Source: Pseudomonas beijingensis (GTDB lineage Bacteria; Pseudomonadota; Gammaproteobacteria; Pseudomonadales; Pseudomonadaceae). From it: a DNA stretch of 64,000 nt. A program made the translations under genes and the position numbers. Positions within the stretch are counted from its first letter, which is position 1. Every line of letters starts with the position of its first letter. This document shows, in pieces, positions 8,434-16,685 of this stretch. The stretch is taken from positions 4,282,001 to 4,346,000 of the forward strand of contig NZ_CP117425.1 in the NCBI RefSeq assembly GCF_030687295.1, read 5' to 3'. The notes beneath the pieces were generated by a model. That model did no database searches, was not told where the DNA came from, and saw only the letters and a program-made list of their open reading frames with translations.

Positions 8434-9383
8434 CTATTTTTGAAGGGCGACCGGCATAGGCCCTGAATGAACAACGCGCCTGTCTCGCGAAAACCAGACG
8501 TTGGACAACAACACCGCCACGCACACCAGCGTAACCAGGACTGGCACCCAGGGGCTATGCCAGGTGGAGAGTACGAACTCGGCCGCCAAGGCAATGACCG
8601 GCACGCACGGCGTGAGAATGGACACCCGCCCGCCTCCCAAATGCTGAATGGCAAACTGCAGGGTGAACACCGGAATCAGCACGCTGACAAACGCCAGCTG
8701 GATCAATTGACCGAGCATGGCGGTATCAAGCGTGAGCAATTGGTGCAAGTTTTCCCGGCCGACCCAGCCCGTGACAATCAATAGCAGGAAGAACCTGACG
8801 CACAGAATATCCATGGCGCTGTACTTGCTGTCACGGTTCAGTCGAGCCGAGCAGAACACATAGATCCCACCGGTGATCCCGGCGACAGTGGCCAGGGCAA
8901 TGCCCTCATGCAAGTTGACAAGACTGACCTGGGCCGTGACTCCAAGCGCGAGGCGCATAAGGACCAGGGCCATCAGCGACAACAGGATCAGCAGCGCGCC
9001 CAACCACCGGGAACGACTGACTGCGGACCTCGCCACCAGCATTTCACAAACCACCACCACCAGCGGCATCCAGCCCCCTGATAGATGGCCGATTCCACTG
9101 AAGCCTCGATACGCTGCAACGCCATGAACATCAGCCACCAACTGAACAGTGTCAGCACATTGAGCAGCAGCACGCCTCGCCACTCCTCGCGCAGTAGCCG
9201 AAACGGGTCATGCCCCCGCAAGGTATGCACCAGGAAAAATACCGCCCAGGCCATCAGGAAGGTAATGAATGTCAGCGCCGCCCCACTGATACGGGTGAAC
9301 GCCACCATGACCCAGACGGCCGAGAGCGCCGTCGAGATGCAGTAGACCGCCATGCTGACGGCACCGAGTATTCCTGTCTTCAT
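8434..9383 (-). pseudogene. EamA family transporter, single-base frameshift
   Basis: The N-terminal half (from ATG 9383, AAGGAGCAGGC upstream) has about four membrane helices ending in ESAIYQG. The C-terminal half continues in another frame with GGWMPLVVVVCEMLVAR and further helices. The switch lies at a run of five C on the plus strand (9074-9078). One additional base makes a continuous protein of about 316 residues with ten helices, the normal DMT/EamA size. Such proteins usually export amino acids or related metabolites. Within this operon it is the natural exporter of the product. It is either a sequencing error or a recent inactivation. Confidence 0.82.
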
Positions 9384-9430
9384 GCCTGCTCCTTGAGAAG
9401 AACCTGTTGCTTGCCGCCCGCGGAATTTGA

Positions 9431-10714
9431 TCAAGCGGTTCCCGGCTCCAGCACTTCCACCTGGGTTGGCACGTAGTGCTGCAAGGCTTCGAAGTCGGCG
9501 CGGAGCACCTTTGGATCTGCGTTATACAAAGTCAGGATGCCCGCGGTATCGGCCAGGGACCGGGAGTCCACCACCATTCCGGGGGCGACCCTCCAGTCGA
9601 TGCTGTAAGTACTGGAAATGGGGGGTTCGTTGAGCTGGCTGATCCGACCTTTGCGCAAGGGCAACAAGGCGGACACCACGTTGTTCTTCTCGTTGGGCTT
9701 GATGTCATCAAGCGCTGCGGCCCCGGCGACGAGGTAGAGATTGGCGTCGATCAGGTTGATATCGCTGTTTTTCTCGTGGTACGGCACCCCGATACCGCCA
9801 GGCACGCGTGCGGCAATTTCCAGGAACACCGGATAACCGCGCTTGCGGTCCACGAAGACCTCGTGGTGCGTCGAACCGTTGCGAAAGTTCAGGGCTGCAA
9901 TAACATCCCGGTTGAAGGCTTCCAGGGTCGCCTTGAGCGTGGGATCGGCTACGGGAATCACGCTCAAGGGCTTGCCCTGGACAAAGTCGAAGTTGGTGCA
10001 GCCCAGTTCCAGGACGCCGCAGTAGCGGATTTGACCGTCAACCACAAACGAATCGCACTGGAACATGTCACCGTCGATGAACTCGTCCACCTCATAATCA
10101 AAATGATACGGTGAGGCCAGCACTTGTTCTCGGGCCTTGATGAATTCGGCCTCGTTGCGAATGATCGACACCTCGAAACTGCCCGCTGCGTTCACCGGTT
10201 TCAGGACCAGGGGCAAGCCCAATCGCGCCGTCAGCTCGGCGTAGTAAGCCTGCGGCTCAGCCGATAGCCGTACGTGATCCAGGGGCACGAACTCGGGAAT
10301 GCGTATTCCCTTTTCGCTGACGGCGTGTTTCATCAGCACCTTGTCGCGAAAGTTCGCCACGATCGCCTGTGTATCGCCCTCTAATCCGAACTCCTCGCGC
10401 AATTGTGCCGCCAGCTCAACGTGGCACTCTTCCTGGCAGAAAATACGCAATGACGAAGTATTGCCCTGCACGGCTCGCAACTCATCGCTGATGATGCTTC
10501 GACATTGGTCATGATCCAGCAACGGGCGAATGTTGCGCTGCAGGTCGGCATCGACGCGTGCAATCTGCGAGACGTTGCGCTCGAGTGTGGGCGGCAGGAC
10601 ATCGGCATGATAGGCGATCAGTACTGTCCGGCATTCTCGACCCAGCGTCCGCAGCGCCTTCTCGGAGGCGAAGTTAAGGTAATGGGGCGTCAGGAAAACG
10701 ATGGTCTTGATCAT
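9431..10714 (-). CDS. ATP-grasp ligase, amino-acid ligase-like
   Basis: 427 residues. An N-terminal Rossmann-like pre-ATP-grasp region begins KTIVFLTPHYLNFASEKA. The ATP-grasp fold follows: an ATP-binding Lys in LPLVLKPVNAAGS, a second nucleotide strand in YEVDEFIDGDMFQCD, and the magnesium-site segment FLEIAARVPGG (usually FLEINPRxPGG, so the Asn is replaced by Ala). The family forms amide or peptide bonds through an acyl phosphate, as in L-amino-acid ligases and BacD-like enzymes. Its position next to an aminotransferase and two oxygenases suggests it joins a modified amino acid to another amino acid or amine. It starts 9 bp after the TauD gene. Confidence 0.83.
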   Translation of the reverse strand: MIKTIVFLTPHYLNFASEKALRTLGRECRTVLIAYHADVLPPTLERNVSQIARVDADLQRNIRPLLDHDQCRSIISDELRAVQGNTSSLRIFCQEECHVELAAQLREEFGLEGDTQAIVANFRDKVLMKHAVSEKGIRIPEFVPLDHVRLSAEPQAYYAELTARLGLPLVLKPVNAAGSFEVSIIRNEAEFIKAREQVLASPYHFDYEVDEFIDGDMFQCDSFVVDGQIRYCGVLELGCTNFDFVQGKPLSVIPVADPTLKATLEAFNRDVIAALNFRNGSTHHEVFVDRKRGYPVFLEIAARVPGGIGVPYHEKNSDINLIDANLYLVAGAAALDDIKPNEKNNVVSALLPLRKGRISQLNEPPISSTYSIDWRVAPGMVVDSRSLADTAGILTLYNADPKVLRADFEALQHYVPTQVEVLEPGTA

Positions 10715-10723
10715 GGTAATGCC

Positions 10724-11581
10724 TCACTGGAAGTCGACGTTCATGCGATAAAGAAGGCGCGCATCGGCGCCCCCTTCACTTTTGGGGATTGGCGGACCTT
10801 TATGCAGCGTTGAGAGGTTGTCCCAGATCACGATGTCGCCTGGGCGGTAGGCATGCCGATAGCGCGGCGCGTTCTGGACAAGGAAGTCGACCAGACTGTC
10901 GAGAATGCGCTGGGACAGTGCTGGCGTTACCCCTTCTATTTGCATGGCCGTGGCGGCCGGTGCATAAAGCGACGTCGTGGCGGCGATTGGGTGTTTGAAC
11001 ACCAAGGGGTGAACCACGGTGTCTTCCAGTGCGCCAGCCTCCTGGGGATTGAGTTGTTGCATTGCAGCGTCGGCATTGCGCAGTGTGTCGCGATTGCCGA
11101 ACCGATGGTGAATCCGCAGGTTTTCCAGGTCTAGGCCCTTCAGGTGCTGCGGGCAATCTGGACTATCCAGCCACTGGCGAACTTGATGCAGGCCTGCGAC
11201 ACAATCGATGAATTGAGTCTCACCGTGTTGGTCCGGTACACGTACCGACAGCAGTGACGTGAACACCGTGTTCGCCGATTTGTACGACATGTCGGTGTGC
11301 CAATACCCTCCTCCCTCATGCACACCCAAGGCCTGGCCGTCCCGATAGAGATTGGTCACGGTCAGCACTTCCCGATAGTCCTCGAGGCAGTACTTGGCCA
11401 ACACATGATGCACAGGTGCCCCCAGCCTGCGCATCAACTGCACATAGGGGGCAACGCTGACGTCCTGGTTGGCGATGACCAGCACCTTGGCCCCGGCGAT
11501 GGTTTGTTTGAGCTCCGCTGGCGACTGCCCGAGCACATCGCCAAGGTCCAGGCGCAGCGGCTGGAACATCCTCACGCCCAT
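10724..11581 (-). CDS. TauD/TfdA-type Fe(II)/2-oxoglutarate dioxygenase
   Basis: 285 residues from ATG 11581, preceded by AAGGA; a second ATG four codons in is possible. The iron triad is visible as H95-x-D97 in WHTDMSY and H260 in STLHKG, with an Arg (R275 or R279) placed to bind 2-oxoglutarate. The family hydroxylates, desaturates or halogenates unactivated carbons; because Asp97 is present, a halogenase is unlikely. Many members act on free or carrier-bound amino acids in natural-product pathways. It overlaps the end of the FAD oxidoreductase gene by 10 bp, which supports co-translation. The substrate is unknown. Confidence 0.87.
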   Translation of the reverse strand: MGVRMFQPLRLDLGDVLGQSPAELKQTIAGAKVLVIANQDVSVAPYVQLMRRLGAPVHHVLAKYCLEDYREVLTVTNLYRDGQALGVHEGGGYWHTDMSYKSANTVFTSLLSVRVPDQHGETQFIDCVAGLHQVRQWLDSPDCPQHLKGLDLENLRIHHRFGNRDTLRNADAAMQQLNPQEAGALEDTVVHPLVFKHPIAATTSLYAPAATAMQIEGVTPALSQRILDSLVDFLVQNAPRYRHAYRPGDIVIWDNLSTLHKGPPIPKSEGGADARLLYRMNVDFQ

Positions 11582-12741
11582 GACCGCAGTCCTTCTTGCA
11601 GTGATGTTGTGGCACTCATTTCTGCTGCTGCGGGCACCATCGTGTTGATCGATGCATAACCTGAAGCTGCGCCCGCGAAATACAGGCCGGCGACAGGGCT
11701 TTTCCCATCCTGGTGGCAGGTAAAGCCGGTTTGCGGGTTGAGCAGTTGTGGCCAGTCGGTAGCGGGGAGTTGTGCGGTGACGCCGATGGCCGACACCAGG
11801 CATTGGTCCTTCGCCAACACATCCAAGTGCAACTCATACCCCTCGGATGCCTGGGCAGCGACCAGCCGGCCCGACTCTTGAGCCTTGCGACAAGAAGCCT
11901 GGAGCAACGAATTGCCATTGAGCGACGCCGGAAGGTCCAAGACGACCTTGTCGCCGTCCTGGCGAATGCGGCTGTAGGCATGCAGCCAGATATTGGCCCG
12001 GCCCGTGCTATTGGCGCTGTTGAGCGGCCCTTGAAAGGAACTGGACGAAGTCTTGGCAATCATTTCCAGCGTGCGCTGGCTCAGGGACCTGAGGGCAAAA
12101 CGATCATCGGTCTCTTGGGGATACAGCCCCAGGTAGGATTTGATCAGGATGGACACATTGCGGGCGAACGGGGCAAGCAGTAGTGCGATCTGAAACGCAC
12201 TGTTACCGCTGCCAAAGATGACCACATCCTGCTGCAGGAAACGGAGGCCCTGCCCCCGCGCAACCATTTGATAGATATCAAAGCAGTTCAACCAACGGGC
12301 ATTGGGCATTTCGAAGGGCGGCGCCTTCGGGCGAATCCCGGTTGCCAGGATAATCTGCCGCGCGCGCAAGGAATGACTCTGGGAGCCCGGGGCCAGGCTC
12401 ACCTCGAACACCCCCTGCACCTTGCTTACGGTGACCACCCGTTGCTGGATCTTGGCCAGAGGCAAGGCTTCGAAGTTGCTACGGATATAGGCTGCGTATT
12501 CCTCACCGGTGGGGCTGACGCACAACTTGCGCATGAATCGATGCAAGGGATAGGGAGCGCCTTCAATCTCCAGCTCATTGCAGTATGACTGCAATGGATG
12601 ATCTCCCATCATGCCCATGCACCCCCCGAATACATCGCTGATGACCGCGACTTTCAGGCCCAGGTCGATCAGCCGGATACACTCGCTAAGCCCTGCGGGA
12701 CCGCCGCCTACGACAATGACGTCGAACACTTGCTGCTCCAT
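11572..12741 (-). CDS. FAD-dependent pyridine-nucleotide oxidoreductase, FMO-like
   Basis: 389 residues from ATG 12741 with GGAGG 10 bp upstream. An N-terminal FAD Rossmann fold begins FDVIVVGGGPAGLSECIRL, and a second nucleotide fold reads VVIFGSGNSAFQIALLL. ILATG closes the FAD domain. There is no CxxC redox pair of the thioredoxin-reductase kind; FGGCMGMMGDHP sits where it might be. The pattern resembles single-component flavin monooxygenases or amine-oxidising FMOs rather than disulfide reductases. In this operon it could N-hydroxylate or oxidise an amino-acid intermediate with NADPH and oxygen. It starts 1 bp after the aminotransferase stop. Confidence 0.82.
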   Translation of the reverse strand: MEQQVFDVIVVGGGPAGLSECIRLIDLGLKVAVISDVFGGCMGMMGDHPLQSYCNELEIEGAPYPLHRFMRKLCVSPTGEEYAAYIRSNFEALPLAKIQQRVVTVSKVQGVFEVSLAPGSQSHSLRARQIILATGIRPKAPPFEMPNARWLNCFDIYQMVARGQGLRFLQQDVVIFGSGNSAFQIALLLAPFARNVSILIKSYLGLYPQETDDRFALRSLSQRTLEMIAKTSSSSFQGPLNSANSTGRANIWLHAYSRIRQDGDKVVLDLPASLNGNSLLQASCRKAQESGRLVAAQASEGYELHLDVLAKDQCLVSAIGVTAQLPATDWPQLLNPQTGFTCHQDGKSPVAGLYFAGAASGYASINTMVPAAAEMSATTSLQEGLRSWA

Positions 12742-12742
12742 T

Positions 12743-13864
12743 TCAAAAATCCTCCAGGCGGGCACAGGCTTGATCAACAATGGGTTTGGCTACCGAGAAA
12801 GAAAACCGGACATAGGTGGGGCACTGCCCCAGGTAGAAGGGCGTCGCAGGCAATGGCATGACCCCGCAACGCATGGCCAAGTGTTGACTGAACTCAACCG
12901 GAGACAATGAAGGCGCCTGCCGTGAATAGTCGGCCATGATGTAATGGCCGCCCGCCGGTAACCGGATATCCAACCCGGCAGCCATCAGCGCACCTGCCAG
13001 GCGATCACGTTTGTGCTTGTAGTGCTCACGCAAGCTATCAAGTCGCCCGACGGTCAATTCATCAAGCAAAACAGCAACGGCGGCCTGTATGGGGGTGGGT
13101 TGGCAATAGCTCAGGTACAGGTGGTGGGCGTAGGCTCGCTCCATGAAGGTTGCCTGCGCGCATAACCAGCCGATCCGGACTCCCGTCATGGACAACAACT
13201 TTGAAGCGCTGCCCGCCACCATCATGGGAATCTGCTGGTGGGGGTACTGTGCCGGGGCGTCGGTGTCGTACTGATAGTGACGATAGGCTTCGTCGACAAT
13301 CACCATGAAGTCATGGTTTTTTGCCAACGCCACCAAGTGCTGCCAATCATCCGCGGACATGCACCACCCGGTCGGGTTGTGGGGCGTATTGAGCAGCAAT
13401 ATGCGAACACCGGCACGCAATTGCCGCTCGAACATTGCCCAGTCGGGGCCGATCGACGCCCCCACCGACAACGGTAGTGCAACAAACTCCAACCCCAGCA
13501 ACGTGGCCATTCCTGGGTAATAGGGATAAAAGGGTTCAAAAAAGGCGACCCTGCTGCCGTATTGCGTGGACGCGGCATACAGGGCCAAGTACAAGGCCTC
13601 GGTACAGCCGCTGGTCACCAGCACTTCGCTGTCGGGCGCATAGCCGGCACTGTGGGCCGCAATGCTTTCGCGCAAAATCATTTCGCCGCGAGGGTCGGCA
13701 TACTGCCAGCCCGACCGCACCTGGCGGGCCAACGCCGCATTCATGGCATTGTCAAACAGGGGTTCAGGAAGTCCTTGCGACAGGTTCAACGCCCCCGAGG
13801 ATGCTGCATAGGCACTGGCATCCCTGAAGGGCGCCACTCGACCAATCAATGTCAAATCATCCAT
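12743..13864 (-). CDS. PLP-dependent aminotransferase, class I/II
   Basis: 373 residues, near the usual length for the methionine/kynurenine aminotransferase (YbdL-like) branch. Landmarks are INLSQGLP-like NLSQGLPEP near the N-terminus, SGCTEALYLAL, the substrate/PLP Asn in NTPHNPTGWC, the PLP Asp in VIVDEAYRHY, the Schiff-base Lys in GSASKLLSMTG, and an Arg in VRFSFS for the carboxylate. It would interconvert an amino acid and a 2-oxo acid, or may be recruited for beta/gamma-replacement chemistry. GGGAAG precedes the ATG. It follows the heme-oxygenase-like gene by 26 bp. Confidence 0.88.
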   Translation of the reverse strand: MDDLTLIGRVAPFRDASAYAASSGALNLSQGLPEPLFDNAMNAALARQVRSGWQYADPRGEMILRESIAAHSAGYAPDSEVLVTSGCTEALYLALYAASTQYGSRVAFFEPFYPYYPGMATLLGLEFVALPLSVGASIGPDWAMFERQLRAGVRILLLNTPHNPTGWCMSADDWQHLVALAKNHDFMVIVDEAYRHYQYDTDAPAQYPHQQIPMMVAGSASKLLSMTGVRIGWLCAQATFMERAYAHHLYLSYCQPTPIQAAVAVLLDELTVGRLDSLREHYKHKRDRLAGALMAAGLDIRLPAGGHYIMADYSRQAPSLSPVEFSQHLAMRCGVMPLPATPFYLGQCPTYVRFSFSVAKPIVDQACARLEDF

Positions 13865-13890
13865 GACTTCCCGCCCCTTGTATTGATCGG

Positions 13891-14601
13891 TCAGGCGTGA
13901 GTGGCCACTCGGTTGAGTCCTTGCCAGAATCGGGTCAACAGGTTCAGTACATCGCCAGCGCCTTCCAGAATATCGCTGCCGTTGTCAGTGTCTCGAGCGG
14001 CCTCCATGACCGCGTCACTGATCCATTGCACATGATCGGTTTCAACCAGCATGTGCAGGTAGAAGTAGGTGAAGTCTTCGTGCTTCCACCCGCTGTACAG
14101 GCGGAAACCTTCGTACAGGTTGGCGATCATCGGAAAGCCGAACTCTTCGATAACGTAATGAGCACCAATGGCGTGCTCTGTCGAACCCTCAAGGAAAATC
14201 CGACGCAGGCCGTCGACCAACTCGCTGGCTTCGGGAATGTATTCAACCTTCTTCCAGTCATCCAATGTGATGCCGACGCCGGCGAGTACACGCTCAAACA
14301 TAATGAAGTGCGCCTCGCCTACCCCATCGCCCAGCTCAGACACCACCGTGCGCGCCAACTTCATCCGAATCACTTCGCTGTCGGTGCGGTGCGAGGTACC
14401 CGCCAGGATCTGGGGGAACGTACGAATGTAATAAAAGTATTGCTGGAACACTTTCTTCAACGTTGCCTTGGGCAGCGGGGCCTGGCGAAACGTTTTGTAG
14501 AACGCATTGGTGTTGATCCCCGAAGCCGTGATCATTCCTTTAATCGAATGGATGATTTGCTCACCCGTCAGACAGCCTTGTTCCATTTGCTGAGCCGGCA
14601 T
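13891..14601 (-). CDS. Heme-oxygenase-like di-metal oxidase (HDO superfamily)
   Basis: 236 residues from ATG 14601, which has GGGGA 5 bp upstream; an in-frame TTG lies four codons earlier. All-helical. The HDO/CADD-PqqC-like metal ligands can be read: E89 (SELGDG), H98 (EAHF), E152 (IEEFG), and H183/E187/H190 in YLHMLVETDHVQW. The last three reproduce the His-x3-acid-x2-His spacing of di-iron members such as CADD, UndA and BesC. Known members use O2 for oxidative C-C cleavage, decarboxylation or N-oxygenation of amino acids and fatty acids. It is the first gene of the operon, so it is likely the committing enzyme. The substrate is unknown. Confidence 0.82.
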   Translation of the reverse strand: MPAQQMEQGCLTGEQIIHSIKGMITASGINTNAFYKTFRQAPLPKATLKKVFQQYFYYIRTFPQILAGTSHRTDSEVIRMKLARTVVSELGDGVGEAHFIMFERVLAGVGITLDDWKKVEYIPEASELVDGLRRIFLEGSTEHAIGAHYVIEEFGFPMIANLYEGFRLYSGWKHEDFTYFYLHMLVETDHVQWISDAVMEAARDTDNGSDILEGAGDVLNLLTRFWQGLNRVATHA

Positions 14602-14694
14602 AGATTTCCCCAAATACGATAAGGTAGCTTGGACGGCAGTGACGAAATGTCGCTGCGCGTTTCAGATAGTAAACAAGCGACTCATGCAAACAAA

Positions 14695-14722
14695 TTAATA
14701 GTTTCAATCGGCTATGCTTCAA
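14695..14722 (-). promoter_or_regulatory. Candidate sigma-70 promoter of the HDO operon
   Basis: Reading the minus strand: TTGAAG (14722-14717), a 16-bp spacer, then TATTAA (14700-14695), about 95 bp before the HDO start. Each hexamer matches consensus at four of six positions. Confidence 0.35.
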
Positions 14723-14743
14723 ACAATAGATTTATTTTGAAAC
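14701..14743. promoter_or_regulatory. Inverted repeat GTTTCAA...TTGAAAC, possible operator
   Basis: Perfect 7-bp arms at 14701-14707 and 14737-14743, overlapping the candidate HDO promoter. It is a plausible site for the divergent XRE regulator. Short arms in AT-rich DNA can arise by chance. Confidence 0.3.
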
Positions 14744-14901
14744 ATGAAAAACTCATTATTATTTTTGATTAAAATCATAGGCTTAATTTCATAGAAAATT
14801 TTAACGCACAAAAATAGAGCATTATTTATTTTTTGCACCGACTTGATGCGCGCCAGCCGCTAAGCTGAAATTAAATTACCCTGATCTGGAAGTCTTCTAT
14901 A

Positions 14902-15459
14902 GTGAACAACCAACCCATTGACATCGCCCTGACCATCAAAGCCGAGCGAACCGCCCGTGAATGGTCCATCGGCGAGCTCGCCCAGCTCTCCGGCGTATCA
15001 AAGGCTATGATCAGCAAAATTGAAAACGCACAGGTCAGCCCTACCTCAACGATCCTGGGCCGGTTGTCAGGTGCGTTCGGTTTACCCCTCTCCACCCTGC
15101 TGCATCGGGCCGAGGGGCGCTCGGGACTTCTTTCAAGGGCGGCGGAGCAACCGCGCTGGGTAGACCCGGAAACCGGCTATGCGCGCCAGCAAGTCTCACC
15201 CCGGGAGGGCTGGCCACTGGAACTCATCAGTGTGCAACTGCCCCCGGGCGTGCGCATCAGCTATCCCGCCACGGCTTACGCGTTCCTTCATCAGCAGGTG
15301 TGGGCCACGCAAGGTACGCTGACGTTTACCAAGGGCACCACCACCTACCTTCTGGAACAAGGCGACTGCTTGCAATTGGGACTGCCTGAAGAAGCCTGCA
15401 CGTTCGAAAACGCCACGCCGCAAGTCTGTGAATACGTCATAGCCTTGATTCGCAAGTAG
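14902..15459 (+). CDS. XRE family transcriptional regulator with cupin domain
   Basis: 185 residues from GTG 14902 (GGAAG upstream). An N-terminal HTH (about 10-65: TAREWSIGELAQLSGVSKAM, then SKIENAQVSPTSTILGRL) is followed by a C-terminal cupin beta-barrel (about 105-183; GTLTFTKGTTTYLLEQGDCLQL). This architecture is shared by regulators of amino-acid and polyamine metabolism (PuuR/SutR-like), where the cupin senses a small ligand. It is divergent from the HDO operon and is the obvious candidate to control it in response to a substrate or product. Confidence 0.9.
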   Translation: MNNQPIDIALTIKAERTAREWSIGELAQLSGVSKAMISKIENAQVSPTSTILGRLSGAFGLPLSTLLHRAEGRSGLLSRAAEQPRWVDPETGYARQQVSPREGWPLELISVQLPPGVRISYPATAYAFLHQQVWATQGTLTFTKGTTTYLLEQGDCLQLGLPEEACTFENATPQVCEYVIALIRK

Positions 15460-15640
15460 CAACAGCCCCATCGGTAACCGCCTGCAACAAAGGCTAGCCG
15501 ACGGCACGTCAATCATGCCGACCTGCAAGCAGGTATCGCGCGCCCGGAATAGCCGTCCGAGGTAGGCACCGCCAACTGACATCAAACTGTCATCACTTCT
15601 TCGCCGAAATGCCACGATTGCTGGCTACTGTCCTCGCCAA

Positions 15641-15654
15641 TGAGATCGATCTCA
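15641..15654. promoter_or_regulatory. 14-bp perfect palindrome, candidate LacI-family operator
   Basis: TGAGATCGATCTCA is a perfect palindrome ending 11 bp before the LacI-family ATG. Its centre is ATCGAT rather than the commonest CGNNCG, but length, symmetry and location suit autoregulation by the downstream regulator. Confidence 0.45.
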
Positions 15655-15665
15655 AGCGAGTGACA

Positions 15666-16685
15666 ATGACTGATTTGAAAGAAGTGGCACGTCTGGCAGG
15701 GGTTTCGCGAGCTACCGCTGCCCGCACCTTCGCCTCCCCTGAAGTGGTGCGTCCGGCTACCCGCGAGCAGGTGTTCGCCGCCGCACGGCAGCTGGGTTTC
15801 CGGCCCAATCGTCTTGGTCGTCAGTTGCGCCTGCAAGTGACCAAGCTGATCGGTGTGGTGGTCCCCAACCTGCTCAATCCCGTGTTCGCCGAACAATTCC
15901 AAGCCATGGAGCGCGCTGCGCGTTTGCGCGGCTACAACCTGCTCCTGGCGACGACCGACTACAGCAGCGAGCGCGAAAGCGTGGTGGTCGAGGAGTTGTT
16001 GCGCCAGCGGGTCGATGGCCTGGTCCTCACGGTCACCGACGCCGAGAGCAACCGCGTGTTGCAAAGCCTGGACAGCGAGGACACGCCTTTTGTGCTGGCT
16101 TATCACCAGCCGGGCAATCCGCACTACAGCGCCGTGTCGGTGGACAACCGCGCCGGCATGGCTCTGGCCACTCGTTATCTGCTGGAAGCCGGGCATTGGC
16201 GCATTGGCATGGTTGCCGGCCCGGCCCTGCAATCGGACCGCGCTCGCCTGCGTTACGCCGGTTATTGCGACGCCATGCGCGAGGCCGGCCTCGACAGCCT
16301 GCCGGTGATTGAAATGCCGGCCCATACCCAGGCGGACTTCGCCGCCATCGCGCCCTTCCTGCAAGGTCCGCAGGCCCTCAGCGCACTGGTTTGCTCCAAC
16401 GATCTGTTGGCCATCAGCCTGATCGCACAACTGCGTCGCAACGACTGGCACGTGCCCCAACAGCTCTCGGTCATGGGATTCGATGGCATCGCCCTCGGCA
16501 CTCAAATGCACCCGACATTGTGCAGCGTGGTTCAGCCCATCGAGGCCTTGGCCTGCACCGTAATCGATCAATTGCTGGCGCAGATTGCCGGCGCCACACC
16601 GGTTACCCATTGCCTGCCCTGCCATATCCGGCCGGGCGAAAGTACTCAATCCTACAAGGAGACACTTGATGATTCGCTTGCGTAA
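15666..16685 (+). CDS. LacI family transcriptional regulator
   Basis: 339 residues from ATG 15666, which gives the canonical start (TDLKEVARLAGVSRATAARTF). HTH at about 4-50 with a hinge helix region around NRLGRQLRLQ, then a periplasmic-binding-protein-like ligand domain beginning IGVVVPNLLNPVFAEQ. The C-terminal part has GFDGIALGTQMHPTLCSVVQP. It overlaps the binding-protein gene by 17 bp, so regulator and transporter form one transcript. The ligand is likely the transported compound or its breakdown product. Confidence 0.9.
   Translation: MTDLKEVARLAGVSRATAARTFASPEVVRPATREQVFAAARQLGFRPNRLGRQLRLQVTKLIGVVVPNLLNPVFAEQFQAMERAARLRGYNLLLATTDYSSERESVVVEELLRQRVDGLVLTVTDAESNRVLQSLDSEDTPFVLAYHQPGNPHYSAVSVDNRAGMALATRYLLEAGHWRIGMVAGPALQSDRARLRYAGYCDAMREAGLDSLPVIEMPAHTQADFAAIAPFLQGPQALSALVCSNDLLAISLIAQLRRNDWHVPQQLSVMGFDGIALGTQMHPTLCSVVQPIEALACTVIDQLLAQIAGATPVTHCLPCHIRPGESTQSYKETLDDSLA

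Larger units (their letters stand above)
14602..14901. promoter_or_regulatory. AT-rich divergent control region of the biosynthetic operon
   Basis: 300 bp between the HDO operon (minus) and the XRE-cupin regulator (plus). Positions about 14690-14880 are strikingly AT-rich compared with the flanking genes, a composition favoured by MvaT/H-NS-type silencers and typical of acquired loci. No open frame of note lies within it. Confidence 0.6.

Noticed and set aside
10724..11581. Possibility that the TauD-type enzyme is an Fe/2OG halogenase
   Set aside because: Halogenases replace the iron-binding Asp with Gly or Ala; here the H-x-D motif is intact.
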